From: Mytilus edulis
Lineage: Eukaryota > Mollusca > Bivalvia > Mytilida > Mytilidae
Length of the DNA stretch: 64,000 bases
Direction: 5' to 3'
Assembly: GCF_963676685.1 (NCBI RefSeq)
Contig: NC_092352.1
Coordinates: 22,649,117-22,713,116, forward strand
Shown here: one piece after another, positions 50,801 to 59,800 of the stretch
Position numbering within the stretch: position 1 is the stretch's first letter
Layout of the letters: each line of letters begins with the position of its first letter
Translations under genes and position numbers: made by a program
Notes under the pieces: model-generated
What the model was told of the DNA's origin: nothing
Databases searched by the model: none
Seen by the model: the letters and a program-made list of their open reading frames with translations, nothing else

Positions 50801-53800
50801 AGACAATGATTTAACCTTCACTTTGCAATCGTATTATTGTTCTATTGGCAACTTCATAATATACTTATACATGTATATGTTAATTTACATCTGCTCTTGA
50901 AATTAAGTCATCCCTTTCTTTCTTCATTGCTTTCTTTCTGATCTGTTCTTCAATTTCATCTATGATATGGATTTATTTTAGCTCTTTTCATTCCAACTAG
51001 TGTCATAGTCCTATAAATGCATACAACAAAAGGACACAGATAAATAAACATTTGACGGAGAAAACACCACAGACAGCAGACATTAAATTTTGGAACCACA
51101 AACGCTTCAGACATAACCACCTTAGAGATGAGGTACACTTAAATGACAAAAGGAATGAAGCATTTTTATTCAGCATTAGACATGCAATGAACTCAGTGGC
51201 CTATGCATAAATTTTATAGATGTATTAATTTGAATCTTTATTAATGAGTCAACATGGTCAATGCTTGAATTTTGTGTAAGAATGAACATAATAAATGAAT
51301 GGACAATGTTCTCTGTTAAATGTATATATATATATGTAGAATGCTATAATTTATGTCATTTATACTGAAGATGATTTAAATACAATTAAAGGATATTGCA
51401 GTAAAACCTAATTCATTGGTATTCCAAAGTCAGTCAGATATCTAAATGTTATCATGTTGAAAAATAAACTTACTAGTACCAATTTTAAGCTTCTGTTCTT
51501 TTATCTTATGGCGTCTTCCCAAACGAGATTTCTTTCGGTGAGGCATTCCTACAATAAATAAAATTATAATCAGTAACATTGAAAACTTATCATGCTTAAG
51601 CTTCTAGACTATAAGCATGATAAATGGGTCTTCAACTCTTGTGTTAATGTTGCTTTATGGCTTATTTACTTTAACAAACTAATAGCCATGGTAAATTGAT
51701 TGATTAATTTTAAATTGTGGACAAACTTGCCTTTTTCAAAATTGCCATTAGGGAGTCTTCATCATGGGGACCCCCCCCCCCCACAAATAGGGATAAATAG
51801 CAGTATGCTGGTATATCAAATTATGACAAAGTATACATCAGTAAAAAGAAAAAGTACAAGAGAATGTTTTAATACTATATCTAGAAAACAAACTGTTCAT
51901 CTGAATTTAACCGATTCACAAAATAAATTGACTCAAAAAATTTACATCAGCCATTTTGAAACCTTCATAAGGTAAATCCCCTCACAAAAAGGGATAAATG
52001 GCAGTATGATGGTATATTAAATTATGACAAAGTATACATCAGTAAAAAGAAAAATTACAAGGGAATGTTTTAATACTATCTAGAAAACCAACTGTTCATC
52101 TGAATTTAACCGATTCACAAAATAAATTGAGTCAGCCTAACGGACTTTTAACTCAATCGCGGTAAATTTCAGGTTTCATTTGTAAATTTACGCTTATTAA
52201 TTCACTAAACAATGCGATTGTGAACATAAACAAACAATAATTAACGTTTTTAATCTTATTGTAACACTTACCGATATATAAAACTCCTTAATAAGCCACA
52301 CAGGTTAGAAAAAAGTTATTATTTTGCACCTCATTTGTAAACAATGGCTGATCGTCCTTCTTGTCTAATCAGTCCGCGTGCGCGCGCATCCCGTGGACAT
52401 CGTGTAAATACGATTTGACTGGCCAGTACAGAGAGTGACCAATCTCTGTGTTATAGTAGTCTCAGACATAAATGACCAGGTATCTAGAATAGTTTTACTG
52501 AATTAAATTATTTTACAGACACTTAAATTTAAGCTTTTTGTGGTAATGACAACTCTCAAAAATAAATTTTCTGTTGAGCCTGCGACTTTAGTTGTAGAAA
52601 GCTCGACATAGGGATAGTGATCCTGCGGCGGCGGTGTTGGCAGTATTAGCTTACTTCTTAAAAGCTTTATATTTTAGAAGGTAGTAGACCTGAATGCTTC
52701 ATAATTTGTATATGGATGCCTCATGTAATGAAATTTCCATCAGTCAAATGTCAAATGTCCTTTACCTCATTTTTATGGTTCAGTGACTACTTGAAAAAAA
52801 GTTAAGATTTTAGTAATGTTAAATCCTCTCTTATTATAAGTAATAGGATAACTATAGTTGGTATGTGCATACCTTGCAAGGTCCTCACGCCAGACAGTTT
52901 TCACTTGACCTCCACCTCTTTTCATGGATCAGTACACAAGGTTCAGTTTTGGTGGTCAAGTCCATATCTCAGATACTATAAGCAATAGTTCTAGTATATT
53001 TTGTGTATGGCATGAATGTCAGGTGTACATGTACAACTGGCAGGTTTCATCTGACCTTGACCTCATTTTTATGGTTCAGTGGTTATAGTTAAGATTTTGT
53101 GTTTTGGTCTGTTTTTCTTATTCTGTATGCAATAGTTCTACTATATTTGGTGTATGGAATGATTGTTTGGTGTACATGTCTAGCTGGCAGGGTTCATCTG
53201 ACTTTGACCTCATTTTCATGGTTCAGTGGTCAAAGTTAATTTTTTGAGTCTTGGTCTTGTTGTCTAAACTATATACAATAGGTCAACTATATTTGGTGTA
53301 TGAAAATATTTTATGATCTATATGTGAGTTGTGCAGGTTTTATTTGACCTTGACCTCATTTTCACGGTTCATTGCTCAGTGTTAACTTTTTGTGTTTTGG
53401 TCTGTTTTTCTTAAACTTTAAGCAAAAGGTCAACTATATTTGTTGTATGGAAGAAGTGTTAGCTGTACATGCCTGCCTGGCTTGGTTCATCTGACCTTGA
53501 CCTCATTTTCATGGTTCATTGATCAATGATTAGTTTCCTTGGTTAATGTTGAGTTTATGTGACAGTTTTAATGAAGTTTAAGACTATCAACATAGTATCA
53601 ATGATTATTAAAAAAGGCGAGACATTTCAGTGTGTGCACTCTTGTTATAAATATAAAGTTCAAAACTAGAAATGATTCACAAAGATTTTTTACTTTATTT
53701 TCAGATGTCATGAAACCAGTATTCTCTGGTTGCCCAGACAACATTACAGTGAAGGCATACAGTAAACTATCATTACATTTTACACAACCTAATGTATCAG

Positions 53801-56800
53801 ATAATTCTGGTAGCATTAAAGAGTTCACGATTGAACCAGTAAATGCCAACAGTACTTTAACAGTGGACAGAACACCATTTACTGTGAAGTACATTGCCAA
53901 GGATCATGCAGATAATGAAGAGATCTGTACTTTTGAAGTATTCATTGAAGGCAAGTTATTTAGACCAGATATAGCACCAAGGATCGTAGAAATAATTTTC
54001 AGAGTTTGAAGATTGGCTAATTGATAAGTAATTAGTCCCCTTCTTGCAAAGAAGACAGGGTTTATAGGTTTGCCCTCTGTCCATCCCTCAGTAAGTCCCT
54101 CAGTATTCCCCTACAAGGTTCCCCTTTCCTTGTAATGCTGTGATTTAATATTTTTATTTTGATATTTGGTAAAGTAAGTTGTAGGATAAGAAAATACAAA
54201 TCAATTATTATTTTCTTGTATGAGTTTACTTTAATAGAGCATTTTGAAATCTTGCCAAAATAGTACATGTACCGGTATTTGTTTTTCATGCTTATTTTAA
54301 CAAATATCTAAAAATGTATTGTCTGCTCATAATTAGTTTAAACATATTTATTTATAGTGGATTGGGAAACAAGTTCTCACAACTTACATTAATCCCTTTT
54401 CACTTTGCTGGTGCAAGTGCTGCCTTTTAGCAGCACTAGTCTGTTCCTTTTCGAAACCTACAAGGGTGTCTTTTACATGCAAGATATATTGCTCTCTCTT
54501 AACACTGGTCAGCCATGTATTGTCCCCTTCCAACAGGCTATCATTTCTCAAGACCATACTCGCAAATGGTGTCAAGTGAGAGCCGAAAAATTCAGTGCCT
54601 GAAATTTTCTCCCCTGAACAGGGATCGAACCAGGAATCTTTGTGTTTGTAGTCTGATGCACTAACCACTACACCACATTTGCTCATACTTTCAACTGCCT
54701 CAGTTTTTTGGTTTTTGATTCAGTGGCAATGTTCAACCTAAGATTTGAAAATTGGTATTTGCTGCTCTTTCATTAACTATGATGAATATAGTAGAAAGAG
54801 CAAAGACTGGTTGGCCCCTAGTCCCAATAATGTCCTGAAACTTGGATTTCAGGGGAATCATCAATGGACTTTCCCAATTGATCTTCCTCTAAGTTCAGTA
54901 TTTTTGTGATTTTACTTTTTAGTGTGTGATGAGCTCTAGTTTATGATGAACTACTAGTGGTTTGTCAATGGTATTTAATATGCAGTTGTATGAGCATTTG
55001 CAAGTTTCATTTCCATGGAGGTTATATATCCCAAAACCTTCATTATGGTTCATTGACTTTGAAATTTTATGTAGTTTACAAGTTAATGTTTGTGTTTAGG
55101 TTTGTTTAAAAGGGACTTTTAATTAGTCAATAGTAGTACTTGGTTAGACCTGTACCTTCAGTCTATTTCATTCACTTTGAATATTTGCATAACTTAGCTG
55201 TTAAAGTACATGTATTGCTATCGAGATTGCTATTTTAATTTAGCAATGTCCAGATATTTATTTAATTTATTTTAAGATTTCCAGATTTTTATTTTAAAAG
55301 AACCATATCTTAACTATGTTTGTCTATCTCTTTACAGATGAGAAACGTCCTAAAATACAAAATTGTCCGAGGAGTAGGATAGAATATGTAGATAGTACAA
55401 GTCACAATATCACCTCAGTCGTAGGTAATAAAATAGTGGTTACTGACAATATAGACAATGTTAATGCAGTAGTCACACCTGAGACATTTATAGCAGATGC
55501 CAGCAATCCCACAAGGCAGATAGTCAATGTCAAAGCAACAGACAAAGCAGGCAATACTGATGAATGCTACTTTGAAATTTATGTTAGAGGTAAGATATGA
55601 TTGGTTAAAAACTTATGGCTGGACTGCAGGTATGTTTTGATATTTTTATTTCAATATAGAAAGGAAATTTGAAATGATTGCCAAGAGACAACTAAGTGTA
55701 ACTTACCTAATCTGACACACAGGGGGACCAGAAAAAATGTCAGATTAAGCAGGGTGTTGAAATACGCAGGTTTTTTCTGCAAGGATAGGCATATTTAGGA
55801 CCATGATTATATGTCCGTTTAAGCAGGATGTTGGAATACTCTTGTGTCGGATAAGACAGGTTAAAGTGTAAACTTTAATACCAAAGGAGAAAGGTGTGTG
55901 CAATTACAGGTCACATCCTTCATTGGTAAAAAAATCCCATATGTTATAGTAAGTTGTATACAGCATTTCTATGACAAAATATTGAAAAACAAAAAGTCTA
56001 AATTATACTACAAAAAAATAACAAACACAGCAGACATAGCAGACAGCAACCAACAGGACAGCCCCTTAACTCATTGGCCCCCCAAGACATTTTTGGAAAA
56101 TCAGGCATTTTCAAAAATTTGCAAACATATGCAAATTATATGCAAATGAGCAAACTCCTGATGCTGTAACTGATGCTCATCTATTAAACTACTTATTGGG
56201 ATTTGTGGGCGGATGGCATGGGTGGGGGGTGGGGTGGGAGGTGGGATATTTTCTCGTGGGTTTGAACCCACCCCCAGTGAAAAATGGTAATTTTCCGTCT
56301 ATTTTCCGATTTCAAAACGACCTTGAGAGTTGAACACTGACACCACTGTGTTTTTTTGTCATTCAAGTATTACCCTATAGTTACAGTAGTCCATTCATGC
56401 TAGCTGGGAGTATATTGGACTTCAGTGTCTTGCTTGGGAATTATTATTGTCAAGTCAGGTCTGCCTAAATGTCCGTTTTTATGGATTTTTGACAAAACGG
56501 TGACCTAGATTTTACAGACTAGATTCCTATTCGCCATTTTATACCTTGTTGTGTTCCAATACCACCTATGCATGCATATATGATAATAGTTTTTACCAAC
56601 AGTCACTTCCAGTTACGTAGTGGACATCAAAAGATGCCCACCCCCACCTGATTTTGGCTACTTTTCATGTTTTTTTAACTCTTAAACGGCTTTCAAAGTA
56701 ACATATTTTCATGAACAGACATCTGAGAAGAGTTGATGGACCATGAACTGCTTGGTTGAAGTCCCTGCTATCATGACAGTTCAGCTGGGGCAGTTCAAAA

Positions 56801-59800
56801 AAAGTATGGAGGGTCATACGGGCCATCAAAGAATGGTTGTCGCCATCACGCCTACAGGCGGGATTGGGGGTTAAAGGGTTAATTACAGGTTGTGTCCTGG
56901 GTTTATCACTTGTCCCCCTAGTCCTCCCTGTAAATTACAGGTTGTGTCCTGGGTTTATCACTCGTCCCCCTAGTCCTTCCTGTATATTGCTGTTAGTATA
57001 AGTTTGGGCTGAAACCCAGTTTGAGATTTCCTTGCATATAAAGAAAGAATTTGACTTAAGGTTAAATTATAGCTTCAGTTTTAAGGTAGTTCATTATGAT
57101 TATATCAATGCAAACATATTGATTTTTTTTTTTTGTAGTATCAATGTGTTCACCATATTACCTACCGACCCCACAGCATGGTAGTAAATCTTGTACTCCA
57201 AAGACAGGAGACACCGGCTATGAATGTAATATAACATGTAGTTCAGGGTATTATATGTATGACTACCCTGACCAGAGTCTAGTTACTATGGAATGTGATA
57301 ATGGTGGTGGCTGGAATCGACCAATCATATCTGCTTGTACACAAGGTAAGTACAATTATTTACAACTGATATATTTGAGTGGCAATGTTATTCTTTATTG
57401 TTATAACATTAGTTGCAATGAATTAACATTATTTCCTAATGAAATAAAACATGATAATTTTGCATGTGAAATAAATTCAATAATCTCATTCCTCTGTCTT
57501 TATACAACAATTGGGTGTTGTCAAGATGAAGTTCTAGTGGGCTCTAACTGTTTAGGAATAAGGGGCAAAAAAGGGGGAAAAACAAGGATTTCCTTGTTAA
57601 TGGACAATTACTTAATATAAAAAAAGACAATGTGGTATGATTGCCAATGAGACAACTCTCCACAAGAGACCAAAATGACACAGAAACTAACAACTATAGG
57701 TCACCGTATGGCCTTCAACATTGAGCAAAGCCAATACCGCATAGTCGGCTTTAAAAGACCGCGAAATGACAATGTAAAACAATTCAAACGAGAAAACTAA
57801 CGGTCTAATTTATGTACAAAAAATGAACGTTTTGAGAAGGTTTTGCTTTAGATCTAAGCTGCTTCAGCATTTGACCAATGTTCAATGTGACCAGATGGCT
57901 TAGAAAACCCCCCTTTTTTATGATTGATGCATATAGTTTTTATCGCCTTGACAGAGTCAAAAAGCAAGAGATAGATATGCTGTTTCCAGTGATGGAGGTG
58001 CCAACAATGTTTTAATGATTTATTAGGTCAGGTTATGGGGAACCCCTTGTGGTAGGTCAATAATATTTTGTATTAGGTCAGGTTATGGGGAAACCCTTGT
58101 GGTAGGTCAATAATATTTTGTATTAGGTCAGGTTATGGGGAAACCCTTGTGGTAGGTCAATAATATTTTGTATTAGGTCAGGTTATGGGGAAACCCTTGT
58201 TGTAGGTCAATAATATTTTGTATGCACTTTCATTAGCAATGGCACATCTCATTTATATTGAGTTTGTTTGGCCCTGTACCTTCAGTTATTGTTCATTGAC
58301 TTTGAATATTTTCCACAGATTATATGTTAAAATTTTACTACATTCTGTGTATTATAATTTCAACATTTGCATTTTACTTTAAAAATAACAAAATATCTGT
58401 GCGTTAACAGTTTATCAAACTTTGTTTTAGGATTGATATATATTTGAAATTTAGAAAGGTTAGTCTTACATTTAGAGATCATACAAACACATTTTTCTAT
58501 TTTTAGGTTATATTCAGGCAAACTTCACTCAGACTTTTGATATAACTTACAATGGAGTCTCCAATATAACAGAAAATTGTACATCTGATTACCAGAATGC
58601 AATTGAGGCTTTAATTCCTTCACCTCGTGCCAATATCCAGAAAGCATGTACTGCATTATTTCCAACTATGGTGGTGGAATTATCTATAGCTTCCTCATCT
58701 GTAAATATAACTAGTGATGAGGTATGTAATATCTATCCTGAGGTAGTGAAGGTTATAGCATTATGTATATCATGGGTAGTAGACATGAACTAGACAGCGA
58801 TCCAAATAGACATGAAGAGGTCAACATACGACCTTCAACAATTGATTAATTGCCAACATGGTATAATAGCTTACTATAGTCCCTGTCACGTAAAATTGGC
58901 ACCAAGTTTTATGTCCAAAAAATTTTAATTTTAGCTGCGTTTACTCAAGATGATGTTTTTCATTTAGCGGAACTAAAATCCTTTCCAAATATCCACTACT
59001 GTCCTACCTTTTATTGTGTTTGCACTGTATTATGCTGACCCTACATTTTTCAAGATTATTTACATTGTAAAACCGCCATCTTAGTTTCTATGAGGATGCC
59101 TTATGCCATAACATTCGTTACTCTGTGGTAATATCATTGTCATTGATGATACAATTCCCCGTTTTTTACGTAAAGATGAAGAAAAGCTCCAAGAGACACA
59201 AGAATATGGAGAGCATGTGGAACTCCACGGCAACACTTCCGGTAATAACAATGTCGGATTCCACCATACAAAATAATCTTGGATTATGTGAAGGTCAGGA
59301 TTATACAGTGCAAACACAATAAAAGGTAGGACAGTAGTGGATATTTGGAAAGGGTTTTAGTTCCGCTAAATGGAAAACATCATCTTGAGTAAACACGGCT
59401 AAAAAATTTTTTTTTTTTTTACATAAAACATGGTGCCAATTTTACGTGACGGCAACTATAAGCCAAGTCACTCTTGTTAAAATAAAATCTGAATACATCT
59501 TTTTCATTTGAAATATTCATGTAACAAAATATTAACTCACTTTCTTCTGAAATTGGAGATATGAGTATATTTTTTTAATGCCACAGCGTAGAGGGCATTA
59601 AGTTTTTACCTTGTCTGTACGTCCAAACTTTGTTTCTGATCTCTTAAACTTTAGTTTCCTTTGACCAAATTATATGAAACTTATATACAATGCTTATCAT
59701 AACCAAACTCAGGTCAAGTATGATTATGGGTGCTGTAAAAGTCTTGAATTATGTTCCTTATTTATTTTCCTTATGTATAAAAGAAGTAACTTTTATTGCA

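Noticed and set aside
54384..54686. tRNA gene at the A/B-box region
   Set aside because: The B box is followed by a SINE body instead of an acceptor stem; it is a tRNA-derived SINE.
59081..59322. Overlapping frames on both strands near 59.1-59.3 kb
   Set aside because: They lie in the loop and arm of a foldback element.
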